Counted from the first letter of the stretch, positions 21,918-31,449 are shown. The stretch: 36,743 bases of DNA from JBNKFV01 sp050290265 (GCA_050290265.1 JBNKHI010000036.1:1-36743), one strand, 5' to 3'. Numbers and translations are program-made. Notes: a model not told the origin generated them from the sequence alone.

Positions 21918-22529
21918 TCAGTCCGGCGCTACCGGCTCTGTAGCTAATCTGCTCTGTAGTACTGGCAGTAAATCCGCAATCATTGCGTTAGTAAACTGTC
22001 GGTAGTCCAAATAAGGGCTGAGTACCACCAGCCCCTCTTCTTCTTCTGAAACGATAATTTTTTGCTGTTCACCTATTGTTACTGGCGCGGCCCACTTCCT
22101 GTCGAAACTCTCTGCAAAAGCTTGTCCGCCAATCAAATGAACCGTTTTTTGCACTGGCTCCGGATAACCGTTATTTACCAGGTGACTAGAACGGTTTGCT
22201 TTGCCATTTTGCCAGACGATCGCTACTGCACTGCTTTCTGTGAACAAATAGTGGTCACGCACTGCTTGCCAGGTTAGGCCAGGGTAATAAAGCGCCTGCG
22301 TAAATTTGGCAAAAATAGAAAATATTTTGCGCCAGTGGTTACCGGTTTCTCGAATAATATGGCTGCATTCGCCCAATTGCGCAGGTCTAAACGACGTGAG
22401 CTTAGTGTATTCACCCAAGGGTGGCCTATGTGGCGTGTAAAGATAAAGCCGAGCGTTAGAGCAGCCGAGGCCTGCTTTGGGGTGTAAGGATTGGGAATCA
22501 AAGCTTTTCATAAGGTTGTGGACGGCCAT
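21918..22529 (-). CDS. DUF6942-like hypothetical protein
   Basis: About 203 residues, soluble, with no signal peptide. The pattern NARLYLYTPHRPPLGEY, TGNHWRKIFSIFAKF, a WQAVRDHYLF segment, HLIGGQAFAES and the closing LSPYLDYRQFTN agrees with what I recall of the DUF6942 family of marine gammaproteobacteria, whose function is unknown. I chose the ATG at 22529, preceded by AGGTGATC at about 13 bases; a GTG at 22547 and an ATG at 22511 are alternatives. It converges on the DUF1501-like gene and is probably not part of that cluster, since its product appears cytosolic. Confidence 0.6.
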   Translation of the reverse strand: MAVHNLMKSFDSQSLHPKAGLGCSNARLYLYTPHRPPLGEYTKLTSFRPAQLGECSHIIRETGNHWRKIFSIFAKFTQALYYPGLTWQAVRDHYLFTESSAVAIVWQNGKANRSSHLVNNGYPEPVQKTVHLIGGQAFAESFDRKWAAPVTIGEQQKIIVSEEEEGLVVLSPYLDYRQFTNAMIADLLPVLQSRLATEPVAPD

Positions 22530-22964
22530 TTTTGTTAACGAGATCACCTAAATTTACTCGGTTTGCGACAATTCGCACGGCAAAGCTGGCTCGATAGCCT
22601 AGTATGTGCGGTAAGGTAGAACAAACTTCCGGTTTGGTACTTTACTGGATAGGTAAGTTTGAATAAGTATTTCCAGTTTAACGGCTTATCAAACCTCGAA
22701 ATTACATGAGGTTATGTTGCTAAGCGTATTGAAAATGAGCGCTTTTACTAGTTTGCATGAAAAGACTGCGCTATTATCAAGGCTGTTTTGAGTGAAAACC
22801 GAGCAGTTTTATCGATGGTCCACGGTGTTGTCACCGTAGATGCAGCAATTATATGTCAGATTGGCGAATAAAAATCAGCTCTTGGTCTACGCGTATACTT
22901 CAACAAATCAACAAATTAATTTTTGTTACAGGCATTTACATACTTAAGGGAGTTTAAGAATCCG
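22530..22964. other. Intergenic region between divergent genes
   Basis: No gene is seen. It must hold the promoters of the leftward DUF6942-like gene and of the rightward Ig-like lipoprotein. A small hairpin ACGGTG-TTGT-CACCGT lies at 22822-22837. TTGTCA (22828-22833) and TATATG (22850-22855) are 16 bases apart and could be a weak promoter for the lipoprotein gene. The ribosome site AAGGGAG is at 22945-22951. Confidence 0.4.
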
Positions 22965-24761
22965 ATGCTTAACTTCATCTCAATGATAGCGAGAGGGGTT
23001 CACCAAAAATTGGTGGGCAGCGAACATTCCAAGCAACAAGGGCTTAACTTGTCCCGAATAGGTGCCGCCGTTCTACTGAGTGGTGTGTTAACTGCCTGTG
23101 GTGGCGGTGGTGGTGATAACCCGGTTTTTGGTGGTGACAGTAGTGGTGGCGATACAACCGGTGGCGCTACAACCGGCGGCGACACCGCAGCTTCGTTGCT
23201 GAAGATAGGTAATGGTGTCGGGTCTGGTTTTGTCGAAGGAGTTATCCAGGCAGGTGATGTCAGCTTGTCAGCGGGTGAAAGTACGACGCTAACCGTTAAT
23301 ATTGTAGATGGAAACAATACGCAGACTAGCTCCGAGCTATCTGTAACCTTTTCTTCTGATTGTTTGGCCCTTGGGCGGGCAATGTTTAGTGAAGAAAGCG
23401 TCACTACCTCCTCCGGTAGAGCTACTACCACTTATTCTGATAATGGTTGTGCCAGCGTTGGTGCTGGAAAGACTGACACGGTTATTGCGAGTGTTGTAGT
23501 GGATGGTGTGACCATACAGGCGTCTGTCGATATCAGTATCGAGGCAACTAATGTAATTTCTGTGCAGTATGTTGGAGCTACTGCAACGAGTATTAGCCTT
23601 AAAGGGTCTGGTGGTAATGAAACCTCAGAAGTCACTTTTAAGCTTGTGGGTGCGCAAGGTGTGCCAATTGTTGCAGAATCAGTAGACTTTTCTCTGAGTA
23701 ATTCTATTGGCGGTGTACAGCTGGTAGGTGCTACCGGCGGTAGTTTAAGTAAAGAGACCGATGTTAATGGTCAGGTTAAGGTTACTCTTCAGAGTGGCTC
23801 GGTGGCTACTACGACTAAGGTCATTGCAGTTCATCCCACGAGTGGAGTAAGAGGCGAGTCAGGCAGTATTGTTGTATCTACAGGCCTGCCGGTAGCGAAC
23901 CGGTTCTCTCTTTCTGTGAGTGCATTTAACCCACCTAATGCTCATGATACTGACGGTATCAGTGTCGATCTAACGGTGATAGCCAGTGATCAGTTCGGCA
24001 ATAATGTACCTGACGGCACGCAAATAAGCTTTTGGTCGCCAGAGAGCGGAAACATAGGCAATGCATGTTCGATAGTAAGTGGTTCTTGTTCCGTTCAATG
24101 GCGAAGTTCTTCGCCACGACCATCGGATATGCGCTTGTCGATTATTGCGTATGCTAATGGTGCGGAAGAGTTTACTGATAAAAATGGCAATAACATTTAC
24201 GATACTGGCGATAACTTCAGTTCTGTGGATGATTTGTCTGAACCTTTCGTTGATGAAGATGAAAGTGGCAGCTATGAAACTACTGAAAAATTTGTAGATG
24301 TAAATAAAAATGGTACTCGAGATGGTCCCAATGGCGAGTGGGATGGCCCCTGCTTAGATGAGGCTGAGCCAAATGCCATTTGTTTGGGAAGTGAATCGTT
24401 AGTTATTTCTGATTCTGCTGTGATCGTAATGTCTTATGATTCTGCCCGAATAATTTCAGCATCTCGTAATCCTGGCAGCACTGTCGATGTTTCAGGTGGG
24501 GCCGTAACTATCTCTGTAGAGTTGGCTGATACGAATGCGTTTGCGGATAATCCTCTCCCATTAGGCACAATAGTTACTTTTGCTACGGATAATGGCAAAA
24601 TTTTCGCCGGTTCCAGTTCCGAAGTGCCAAATACAACCCGTCCGACAGTGCATAGTGTGTTGATTGGACCGGATGATACATCTGATGTCGGTTTATTAAC
24701 TATGACCGTCACTGCGCCGGATGGAACTGAGTCGGTAGCATTTTGGAGTATTCAAGACTAG
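22965..24761 (+). CDS. Ig-like domain lipoprotein with calcium-binding-type loops
   Basis: About 598 residues. Lipobox LTAC (Cys45) is followed by a Gly-Asp-Thr repeat tether and then by beta-rich Ig-like domains, recognisable from TLTVNIVDGNN, TDVNGQVKVTLQSGS and VDLTVIASDQFGNNVPDGT, phrases typical of invasin/Big-1-type domains. Near residues 405-455 three acidic loops (DKNGNNIYDTGD, DEDESGSY, DVNKNGTRDG) resemble calcium-binding EF-hand or thrombospondin type 3 loops. It is probably surface-exposed and structural or adhesive; no catalytic site is seen. AAGGGAG 13 bases upstream supports the ATG at 22965 over a start at 22923. A strong terminator follows, so it is its own transcript. Confidence 0.78.
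   Translation: MLNFISMIARGVHQKLVGSEHSKQQGLNLSRIGAAVLLSGVLTACGGGGGDNPVFGGDSSGGDTTGGATTGGDTAASLLKIGNGVGSGFVEGVIQAGDVSLSAGESTTLTVNIVDGNNTQTSSELSVTFSSDCLALGRAMFSEESVTTSSGRATTTYSDNGCASVGAGKTDTVIASVVVDGVTIQASVDISIEATNVISVQYVGATATSISLKGSGGNETSEVTFKLVGAQGVPIVAESVDFSLSNSIGGVQLVGATGGSLSKETDVNGQVKVTLQSGSVATTTKVIAVHPTSGVRGESGSIVVSTGLPVANRFSLSVSAFNPPNAHDTDGISVDLTVIASDQFGNNVPDGTQISFWSPESGNIGNACSIVSGSCSVQWRSSSPRPSDMRLSIIAYANGAEEFTDKNGNNIYDTGDNFSSVDDLSEPFVDEDESGSYETTEKFVDVNKNGTRDGPNGEWDGPCLDEAEPNAICLGSESLVISDSAVIVMSYDSARIISASRNPGSTVDVSGGAVTISVELADTNAFADNPLPLGTIVTFATDNGKIFAGSSSEVPNTTRPTVHSVLIGPDDTSDVGLLTMTVTAPDGTESVAFWSIQD
23145..23189. repeat. 15-bp tandem repeat encoding the Gly-rich tether
   Basis: Units GGTGGCGATACAACC and GGTGGCGCTACAACC, then a diverged third copy GGCGGCGACACC..., encode a GGDTT/GGATT/GGDTA spacer next to the lipid-anchored Cys. 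In-frame units of 15 bases could expand or shrink without breaking the gene. Confidence 0.75.
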
Positions 24762-24783
24762 ATGTCTTAATATTAATGATTGC

Positions 24784-24820
24784 AAAAGCCCCCTGTTTTA
24801 ACAAACAGGGGGCTTTTTAT
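24784..24820. terminator. Strong intrinsic terminator
   Basis: AAAAGCCCCCTGTTT (24784-24798) pairs completely with AAACAGGGGGCTTTT (24803-24817) over a 4-base loop, with a T-run on the plus strand and an A-run before it. It ends the lipoprotein gene, and by symmetry it can also stop tex transcripts from the other strand. Confidence 0.93.
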
Positions 24821-24888
24821 TTTACGGTTACTAAACAATTTATTGATAACTACACGACTATACTGAATATAGCGCTTACCAAATTTTT

Positions 24889-27231
24889 CTACTTCTTATC
24901 CTTCATTGCTTGCTGAAGTAATGCCGCCATACTGCCCAGCCCACCATTATTACCCTGGTTTCCGCGTTGGTTACTTTTTGAATGATGATTTTTTGGAGCC
25001 GCTTGCTTACGCGGCGCACGGCGTGGATTGCTTTCGCTGCCAATTTTTTCACCGGGTTCATCATCTAAACGCATCGATAAGCCAATACGTTTACGCGGGG
25101 CGTCAACTTCCATAATTTTGACTTTGACAATATCGCCGGCTTTAACAACTTCGCGTGGATCTTTCACAAATGTATTGGAGAGAGCGGAAATATGTACTAG
25201 ACCGTCTTGGTGGACGCCTATATCAACAAATGCACCAAAGTTAGTCACATTGGTAACACTGCCTTCTAATATCATTCCTGGTTCCAGGTCAGATATTTTT
25301 TCAACACCGTCTTGAAACTTGGCGGTCTTAAACTCGGGGCGCGGGTCGCGTCCCGGTTTTGCCAATTCGCTAATGATGTCAGTGACGGTAGGTAGACCAA
25401 ATTTTTCATCCGTATATTCCGCTGCTTTTAGCGAACGTAAAAAGTTTGAGTCGCCAATAATACTTTTGATTGCTCGGCTGTTTTTCTCGGCAATAGTTTC
25501 AACAATGGTATAAGACTCCGGGTGAACGGCCGAAGAATCCAGTGGGTTATCGCTATTCGCCACTCGCAAAAACCCGGCAGCCTGTTCAAACGTTTTAGCA
25601 CCGAAACGTGTCACTTTTTTCAAATCATCTCGGCTTTTGAACACACCATTTTGATCGCGAAAGTCAACAATGTTATTGGCGATACTTTGGCTCAAGCCAG
25701 AGACTCGTGCTAACAGGGGCGCGGATGCTGTATTGACTTCTACGCCCACGGCGTTAACACAGTCTTCAACAACAGCGTCCAGTGAACGTGCTAGCTGTGA
25801 CTGAGAAACATCGTGTTGGTATTGACCTACGCCAATGGATTTAGGGTCAATTTTCACCAGTTCTGCCAGTGGATCTTGTAAGCGGCGTGCAATCGAAATG
25901 GCACCGCGGATGGTTACGTCTAAATCTGGAAATTCTTTTGCAGCGAATTCTGACGCCGAATAAACAGAAGCTCCAGCTTCGTTAACCATTACTTTCTGAG
26001 CCGTAATATCTTTATGATTTTTAAGTACGTCGCCGACAAATTTATCCGTTTCGCGCGATGCGGTGCCATTGCCAATGGCAATCAAGCCGACATCGTACTT
26101 TTTGCACCAATGTACAAGTGAGGCTTCTGCTTCGGCAATTTTGTTCTGTGGGGGGGTTGGAAAGATTGCGCCATGGTCTAAAACCTTACCGGTGGCATCG
26201 ACGACGGCAACTTTTACACCAGTGCGCATGCCAGGATCGAGACCGATAGTGGCTTTTTGTCCCGCTGGTGCAGAGAGTAAAAGGTCTTTCAAGTTGCTGG
26301 CAAAAACTTTGATGGCTTCTTCTTCCGCGGCTTCGCGAATTTCACCAATTAAGTCAGTTTCTAAATGCGTTAAGAGTTTAATGCGCCAGGTCCAGCGCAC
26401 GACTTCAGCTAACCATTTGTCTGCAGCGCGACCCAGGTCGGTAATTTCCCAAAATTTGGCGACCATACTTTCACAAGGATGGCCGGCGCTGGTGTCGGTA
26501 TCTAGCGTAATCGCTAATGATAAATAACCTTCATTGCGACCACGAAGCATTGCCAATGCACGATGAGACGGTACGCTTTTAAGTGGTTCATCGTGCTCAA
26601 AGTAATCGCGAAATTTTTGTGCGTCGCTGTCTTTATCTTTGCCTTCCAGAACACGTGCCGTTAACTGCCCTTCCGTTTTCAAAAAGTGACGTAATTTCTG
26701 CAGCAGGTCGGCGCTTTCACTAAAACGCTCCATCAGAATATACTTCGCCCCATCGAGGGCATCTTTTGTGGTTTCGATTTTGTGTTCTGTATTAAGGAAC
26801 TTGGCAGCTTCTATTTCCGGTTCAAGTGCTGGGTCGCTAAATAATGCGTCTGCTAAGGGCTGTAAGCCTGCTTCAATGGCAATCTGGCCTTTGGTGCGGC
26901 GCTTAGGCTTGTAGGGTAAATATAAATCTTCGAGTCGGTTTTTAGTGTCAGCGGCATTGATTTCATTCGCCAGTTCAGGCGATAGTTTGCCCTGTTCTTC
27001 AATACTCTTGAGAATAGTTTCCCGACGTTCTTCCAATTCGCGCAAATAACGTAGTCGTTCTTCCAGCTGCCGTAGCTGTGTGTCATCCAACGCACCGGTT
27101 ACTTCCTTTCGGTAGCGCGAAATGAAGGGTACTGTAGCGCCTTCGTCCAGTAAGCCGACAGCTGCCGTAACTTGCTGGGGTTGTACATTTAATTCTTCGG
27201 CGATACGGGTGTAAATACTATTCATAAACAT
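24889..27231 (-). CDS. tex: Tex RNA-binding transcription accessory protein
   Basis: A 780-residue cytosolic protein, full length for Tex. In order: N-terminal helical region with VPFISRYRKEVTGALDD, the YqgF/RNase H-like domain (IGLDPGMRTGVKVAVVD, about 340-360), helix-hairpin-helix motifs (DCVNAVGVEVNTAS and VDFRDQNGVFKSRDDLKKV), and a C-terminal S1 RNA-binding domain (GSVTNVTNFGAFVDIGVHQDG, about 655-675). A basic, low-complexity tail follows. Tex binds nucleic acids and affects transcription and stress tolerance in several bacteria; its exact action is unsettled. The start could be the ATG at 27231 or that at 27225. It is divergent from the sirtuin gene. Confidence 0.97.
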   Translation of the reverse strand: MFMNSIYTRIAEELNVQPQQVTAAVGLLDEGATVPFISRYRKEVTGALDDTQLRQLEERLRYLRELEERRETILKSIEEQGKLSPELANEINAADTKNRLEDLYLPYKPKRRTKGQIAIEAGLQPLADALFSDPALEPEIEAAKFLNTEHKIETTKDALDGAKYILMERFSESADLLQKLRHFLKTEGQLTARVLEGKDKDSDAQKFRDYFEHDEPLKSVPSHRALAMLRGRNEGYLSLAITLDTDTSAGHPCESMVAKFWEITDLGRAADKWLAEVVRWTWRIKLLTHLETDLIGEIREAAEEEAIKVFASNLKDLLLSAPAGQKATIGLDPGMRTGVKVAVVDATGKVLDHGAIFPTPPQNKIAEAEASLVHWCKKYDVGLIAIGNGTASRETDKFVGDVLKNHKDITAQKVMVNEAGASVYSASEFAAKEFPDLDVTIRGAISIARRLQDPLAELVKIDPKSIGVGQYQHDVSQSQLARSLDAVVEDCVNAVGVEVNTASAPLLARVSGLSQSIANNIVDFRDQNGVFKSRDDLKKVTRFGAKTFEQAAGFLRVANSDNPLDSSAVHPESYTIVETIAEKNSRAIKSIIGDSNFLRSLKAAEYTDEKFGLPTVTDIISELAKPGRDPRPEFKTAKFQDGVEKISDLEPGMILEGSVTNVTNFGAFVDIGVHQDGLVHISALSNTFVKDPREVVKAGDIVKVKIMEVDAPRKRIGLSMRLDDEPGEKIGSESNPRRAPRKQAAPKNHHSKSNQRGNQGNNGGLGSMAALLQQAMKDKK

Positions 27232-27487
27232 TAAAACTCTTGATGGATGGCATCGGAACGATTAATTTTTGTCATGTCGCTCCAGTATTCTGGCCTTGAA
27301 TAAAGTCGGTTTTCACACTGGCTGCGTAGCAATGTCTGAATGCTGGGCAGATTAGCCTCACGAGCGTAGTGCTGTTGTTCAGGTGTCCCGCATTATGCGT
27401 AATTACGCCGGTGATTACAGTCTTGTTTTTGCGAATAAATTATGGCTGGAAAAAGCTGGACAAAAAACCCTGAAAAGGAGTCTATGT

Positions 27488-28369
27488 GTGACACTTTCAA
27501 AATCTGTGGAAACTAAGTCTGGTCTTTCTGCAGCCCTATTGGCAACGGGTGATCAGCACTCGTCGATTATTCAGTTGCAGCGCTTTTTAAATCGCTACCC
27601 GCGACTGGTTGTGATCACTGGCGCAGGTTGCAGCACCTCCTCTGGTATCCCTGCCTATCGCGATGCCAGCGGCGTTTGGCAGCGCAGTCAGCCCATCCAG
27701 CATAAAGAGTTTATTGAGTTGCCAGCGGCGCGCAGGCGATATTGGGCACGTAGCCTGATTGGTTGGCAGTATGTGCAACAGGCCGAACCTAACAGCGTCC
27801 ATTATCAATTAGCTGATTGGGAGTCCGCCGGCCGCATTGAATTGTTAATTACACAAAATGTTGATGGGTTGCACCAGCGTGCCGGCAGCCGGAATATTGT
27901 GAATTTGCATGGCTGTCTGGAGGACGTGTTTTGCTTGTCTTGCGGTCTGAAGGATTCACGGGCGCTGGTGCAGCGGCAGTTAGCGCAACATAACCCTGAG
28001 TTAGTAAATTATGTGGCAACAGTGGCTCCGGATGGTGATGCTGATGTGGATAGTTTAAATCTGGAGCGTGTCATAACCCCAGTATGTTCAGCTTGCGGCG
28101 GTGACTTGATGCCTGACGTAGTATTTTTTGGTGGTACGGTTCCAAAACAGCGGGTTATTCTTGGGATGCAAGCGATCCAGGATGCTGATGCGGTAGTTGT
28201 GTTGGGGTCGTCGTTAATGGTTTATTCCGGTTTCCGGTTTTGCAAGGAGGCGGCGCGTATAGGTAAGCCGATCGCTGCAGTTAACCGAGGGATTACCCGC
28301 GCAGACGACCTGCTTGATTGTAAAGTTTGGGATGAGTGCGGCAGTGTGTTGCAAACGTTAACCATCTAA
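27488..28369 (+). CDS. Sir2-family NAD-dependent deacylase (SIRT4-like)
   Basis: A 293-residue sirtuin. The NAD-binding motif GAGCSTSSGIPAYRD (45-59), the catalytic TQNVDGLHQRAG (122-133) with H141 in NLHG, and the zinc cysteines C149/C152 and C200/C203 are all present. The GAGCST form and the insertion between the zinc pairs fit the class II, SIRT4-like group, whose members remove acyl or lipoyl-type groups. The usual D in GIPDYRD is replaced by Ala, which is odd and may alter substrate choice. The GTG start at 27488 has AAAAGGAG seven bases upstream; the longer frame to 27383 is unsupported. The 3' end overlaps the convergent GNAT gene by 12 bases, so the two could act on opposite sides of protein acylation (inference). 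Confidence 0.92.
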   Translation: MTLSKSVETKSGLSAALLATGDQHSSIIQLQRFLNRYPRLVVITGAGCSTSSGIPAYRDASGVWQRSQPIQHKEFIELPAARRRYWARSLIGWQYVQQAEPNSVHYQLADWESAGRIELLITQNVDGLHQRAGSRNIVNLHGCLEDVFCLSCGLKDSRALVQRQLAQHNPELVNYVATVAPDGDADVDSLNLERVITPVCSACGGDLMPDVVFFGGTVPKQRVILGMQAIQDADAVVVLGSSLMVYSGFRFCKEAARIGKPIAAVNRGITRADDLLDCKVWDECGSVLQTLTI

Positions 28370-28834
28370 CGCCTGGCTCGCTATGACTTCATAGGGGGCA
28401 AAACCCTGCTTTTGCCAAAAGGCTGCGGCGTCTTTGTTGCAATGGTCCCAGGCCACTTGTAACGCTTCAACAGATTGGCTGCGACAATGGTCTCTGACCG
28501 TTTCAACTAATGCACTGGCAATGCCGGTTCGGCGGTGGGCAGTATCAACCCAAAGACCGTAAATAACACCGAGATGTGATTGTTGAACCTGAGGTCGTTC
28601 AAAGATATGGGCACTGATGGTGGCGATGGGTTTACCCTGCCAGCAACAAACCCAGACAGTGCCTTGTGGCGCATCAATGGTGTGTTCAATAATTTTTTGC
28701 TGGTGGGCTGTATGGTCCGCTCGTGGGCCGCCAAAGGGAGGCTCTACAATGAGGGCATCAATGGCCGACCACATGCACGCAACCGTGTGGGCGTCGTCTT
28801 GGGTTGCCAAGCGAGTTAAATAGTCTGATTGCAT
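28358..28834 (-). CDS. GNAT-family N-acetyltransferase
   Basis: A 158-residue acetyltransferase of the GNAT superfamily. The acetyl-CoA binding motif A is VIYGLWVDTAHRRTGIASALV, with the R-R-x-G-I-A pyrophosphate loop, followed by motif B near HCNKDAAAFWQKQGF, a common end for small-molecule or N-terminal acetyltransferases. The substrate is unknown. It is the third gene of the gspA-gspB unit, starting eight bases after the gspB stop, but this need not imply function in secretion. Its 3' end overlaps the convergent sirtuin gene by 12 bases. Confidence 0.9.
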   Translation of the reverse strand: MQSDYLTRLATQDDAHTVACMWSAIDALIVEPPFGGPRADHTAHQQKIIEHTIDAPQGTVWVCCWQGKPIATISAHIFERPQVQQSHLGVIYGLWVDTAHRRTGIASALVETVRDHCRSQSVEALQVAWDHCNKDAAAFWQKQGFAPYEVIASQALDG

Positions 28835-28841
28835 AGGTCGT

Positions 28842-29729
28842 TTAACGTTTCACCCAGTCGCGCATGGCCGGCATGCTAAATTCATAACCCCGAAATTTTA
28901 AGATCACTTGGCTAGGCTGGATGCGAAGAAGTGTTAATCCGGGGCTTATTTCACTGCCGGGCAAATATTTTCTGCCATTAATAATCGTAAAGCCGCTGTC
29001 CGTAGTTTCTGAATAAATATGAGCGCCAAATTTTAGTGAGGGGATTTGTTGGGTTATGGCTTCGGGTAGCTCGAAAACACTTTGGTATTGCCGCGTTTGT
29101 GGTTTGGGTTCTGCCACTGTCTGACGTTGGGCGAGAGCCTCGTTTAATTTAGCGACCTGGTTTTCTGTTGGCAGATTCTTCAGCGTCATTGGCGCTTTTA
29201 AAGTGTCAATTTGAGCCTGATTCTTTTGCTGTTGATAGAGTGTTTGAATGTCTGTGCGCTCAGGTTGCGCGGCAACTGCCGATTGTTTTGTACTGGCTTG
29301 GTCGATAGTGGGTTTATTATTCACCGGGCTAGGTGCAACTTGGGCAATACTGGCCGTTTCAGTCGTATTGTCAGCGACCGATTTATTCTGCAGTTGAGTT
29401 TGCGTATTTGCGGTAGGAGCTGCTGCCTGGCTTGGCATGACTTCGGCTTTCGGGAGTGTTTGGCTTGTCGCAGACGTTGCCGGATCTGTAGTGTGTTGGC
29501 GGGCGGCTGCTACTGCTGTGGGCTCAGAATTGAAGTAGCGTGTTAATAACAATGCCAGCAAAACAATGATTGTGATTGCCATTCCCGCAAAAAGCCACAA
29601 GCTATATGGATTGCTGGGTGCCGTATCATCGATATTATTCGAATGGTGCACAGAATTTAAGTCGGGCACTTGGTCAGTGCTGGCGCGCTCCTGCTCTGAC
29701 TTGCGGATTGCCTCAAGAATGTACGACAT
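28842..29729 (-). CDS. gspB: GspB-like type II secretion assembly protein
   Basis: A 295-residue bitopic inner-membrane protein. It has a short cytoplasmic head with the typical MSYILEAIRKSEQER start and one transmembrane helix (about 45-63, LWLFAGMAITIIVLLALLLT). A long periplasmic linker rich in Gln, Thr and Ala leads to a C-terminal GspB domain (about 225-290) with IYSETTDSGFTIINGRKYLPGSEI and LRIQPSQVILKFRGYEF. Together with GspA it is known from Aeromonas to help the type II secretin pass the cell wall. It starts one base after the gspA stop, so the genes are coupled. Confidence 0.9.
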   Translation of the reverse strand: MSYILEAIRKSEQERASTDQVPDLNSVHHSNNIDDTAPSNPYSLWLFAGMAITIIVLLALLLTRYFNSEPTAVAAARQHTTDPATSATSQTLPKAEVMPSQAAAPTANTQTQLQNKSVADNTTETASIAQVAPSPVNNKPTIDQASTKQSAVAAQPERTDIQTLYQQQKNQAQIDTLKAPMTLKNLPTENQVAKLNEALAQRQTVAEPKPQTRQYQSVFELPEAITQQIPSLKFGAHIYSETTDSGFTIINGRKYLPGSEISPGLTLLRIQPSQVILKFRGYEFSMPAMRDWVKR

Positions 29730-29730
29730 C

Positions 29731-31449
29731 TTAACCCTCCCAGCCAGATACCGAGTTTGGTAGCTGGGCTTGTTTGGAGGCTGGTTGTGGCATTAGTGTT
29801 CTTGCTGTGCCTAATCGCTCATTCACTTTTAACAGTGTATTCATGCCTACGATACCGTCGTCACGTAAATTGTGATCGCGCTGAAACAACTTTACTCGTG
29901 CCGCCAAGGCAGTATTAAACTTTTCGCCTGCAAGACCCTGTTGTTGGCCATCTATTTTTGCATAAGCGTCTGCCAGCCATTTAATAAATTTAGAACGATC
30001 GCCGAAGGCTACCGGCTTTTCATAAAACGGTGGCGGTGCCCATATAAACAGCAGCTGCCCTTTCCAGTAATTACCCAGTTGCATCAGGTTAACAGTGATT
30101 AATTCGCTGCCTTGCAACAGGCCTATCTGGTTGTCGGCAATGCTGCTAACGGGTGCATAGACAGTTTTTCCTTGTTTGTCAGTCAGTGTTAATACGGCCG
30201 GCCGATTGATATCGCGAAAATCTATCCAGCTGGTGACTGCTGTTGTTTCACAGGCAAACCCCAGGTTTTTAATATACGCACAGGGAGTTTCGGCGGGAGT
30301 GCGTATTATGTCGAATTGGTTTAACAGCTGATTGATAGCAATGTTTTGGTCGCTGCTAAACTGGTTTAAGTCGAACACGGCCTTAGTAGGCTGCTCGCTA
30401 ATATTGTGTTCGTCAAGGCGAGGTTCGGGAACCGCTGTCTCATCAGCAATGACCGCAGCGTCGTTACTGATGGGATTTCGTTCTACCTGGCCTAGTTTGC
30501 CGGGAGTCTCGTTGTGTTGGTTTATTGGTGGAATCTCCCATTGCAGCCAGGTCCCTATGGCTATTGCTGCAATGATCAATAATCCCGCTGTTGCCGTTAA
30601 CACAGGTAGCAATTTACCAGGCTTAATGGATTGCTCTGTGCCCCGTACTTCGGCTATTGCACGTCGAAATGTTTTGTCGTCTACCTGATCTTTATTTTGC
30701 GCATAGGTACCTAGTAGCATTCGATCACAAATCACATTAATCAAGCGTGGAATACCACCGGTAGTTTTATAAATTCTTTCAACTATTTTGTTGGGAAAAA
30801 GTTTTCGTTGACCGGGTAATCCAGCTACTTTAAGGCGGTGACGAATATAAGCATGGGTTTCTTCCAATGTTAACGGCTGGATATGAAAGCGTGCAGTAAT
30901 CCGTTGTGCGAGTTGGCGTAACTCCGGCGTGCTCAAAAGTTCATTCAACTCGGGTTGCCCAATAAAGACGATTTGGAGCAGCTTTTTGGTATTGGTTTCC
31001 AGATTTGTGAGCAGGCGTATTTGTTCCAGAACATCGAATTTGAGATGTTGGGCTTCGTCGATCAATAAAACCGTATGCCGGCCTTTTGCGTGATTTTCCA
31101 AGAGAAACAGATAAAGCTGATCTGTTAGCTGTTTCAGACTTTGGTTTTCATTGGCACCCTCTATACCCAGCTCTTCACAAATGGTGGCTAGCAAACTATT
31201 CGCATTTAGATAGGGGTTAAGTATCAGCGCAACATCAGTATTTTCTGGTAGTTGGTCGAGCAGGCAGCGGCTGACGGTGGTTTTCCCTGTCCCCACTTCA
31301 CCCGTCAGTAATACAAAACCTCCACCTTGCCCTACCCCGTACAATAAATGCGCTAACGCTTCGCGGTGGCGCGCACTCATAAACAGGTAGCGAGGGTTTG
31401 GCGCTATAGAAAATGGCGCCTCTTTTAGGCCGAAATATTTGTTATACAT
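29731..31449 (-). CDS. gspA: GspA/ExeA-like AAA ATPase with peptidoglycan-binding domain
   Basis: About 572 residues. A cytoplasmic AAA domain with Walker A GEVGTGKTT (50-58) and Walker B TVLLIDEAQHL (126-136) starts with the family's YFGLKEAPFSIAPNPRYLF. One transmembrane helix (about 281-302) leads to a periplasmic part containing a peptidase C39-like, probably inactive, domain and a C-terminal peptidoglycan-binding domain (KLFQRDHNLRDDGIVGMNTL). In Aeromonas ExeA this architecture remodels or marks peptidoglycan for ExeD secretin assembly using ATP. I chose the ATG at 31449 because the family begins M-Y-x-x-(Y/H)-F-G-L; the ATG at 31473 would add eight residues. Other T2SS genes are not in this window. 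Confidence 0.93.
   Translation of the reverse strand: MYNKYFGLKEAPFSIAPNPRYLFMSARHREALAHLLYGVGQGGGFVLLTGEVGTGKTTVSRCLLDQLPENTDVALILNPYLNANSLLATICEELGIEGANENQSLKQLTDQLYLFLLENHAKGRHTVLLIDEAQHLKFDVLEQIRLLTNLETNTKKLLQIVFIGQPELNELLSTPELRQLAQRITARFHIQPLTLEETHAYIRHRLKVAGLPGQRKLFPNKIVERIYKTTGGIPRLINVICDRMLLGTYAQNKDQVDDKTFRRAIAEVRGTEQSIKPGKLLPVLTATAGLLIIAAIAIGTWLQWEIPPINQHNETPGKLGQVERNPISNDAAVIADETAVPEPRLDEHNISEQPTKAVFDLNQFSSDQNIAINQLLNQFDIIRTPAETPCAYIKNLGFACETTAVTSWIDFRDINRPAVLTLTDKQGKTVYAPVSSIADNQIGLLQGSELITVNLMQLGNYWKGQLLFIWAPPPFYEKPVAFGDRSKFIKWLADAYAKIDGQQQGLAGEKFNTALAARVKLFQRDHNLRDDGIVGMNTLLKVNERLGTARTLMPQPASKQAQLPNSVSGWEG

Noticed and set aside
22822..22837. Riboswitch in the leader of the Ig-like lipoprotein gene
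   Set aside because: There is only a 6-bp hairpin; no conserved riboswitch core such as the cyclic di-GMP type could be found around it.
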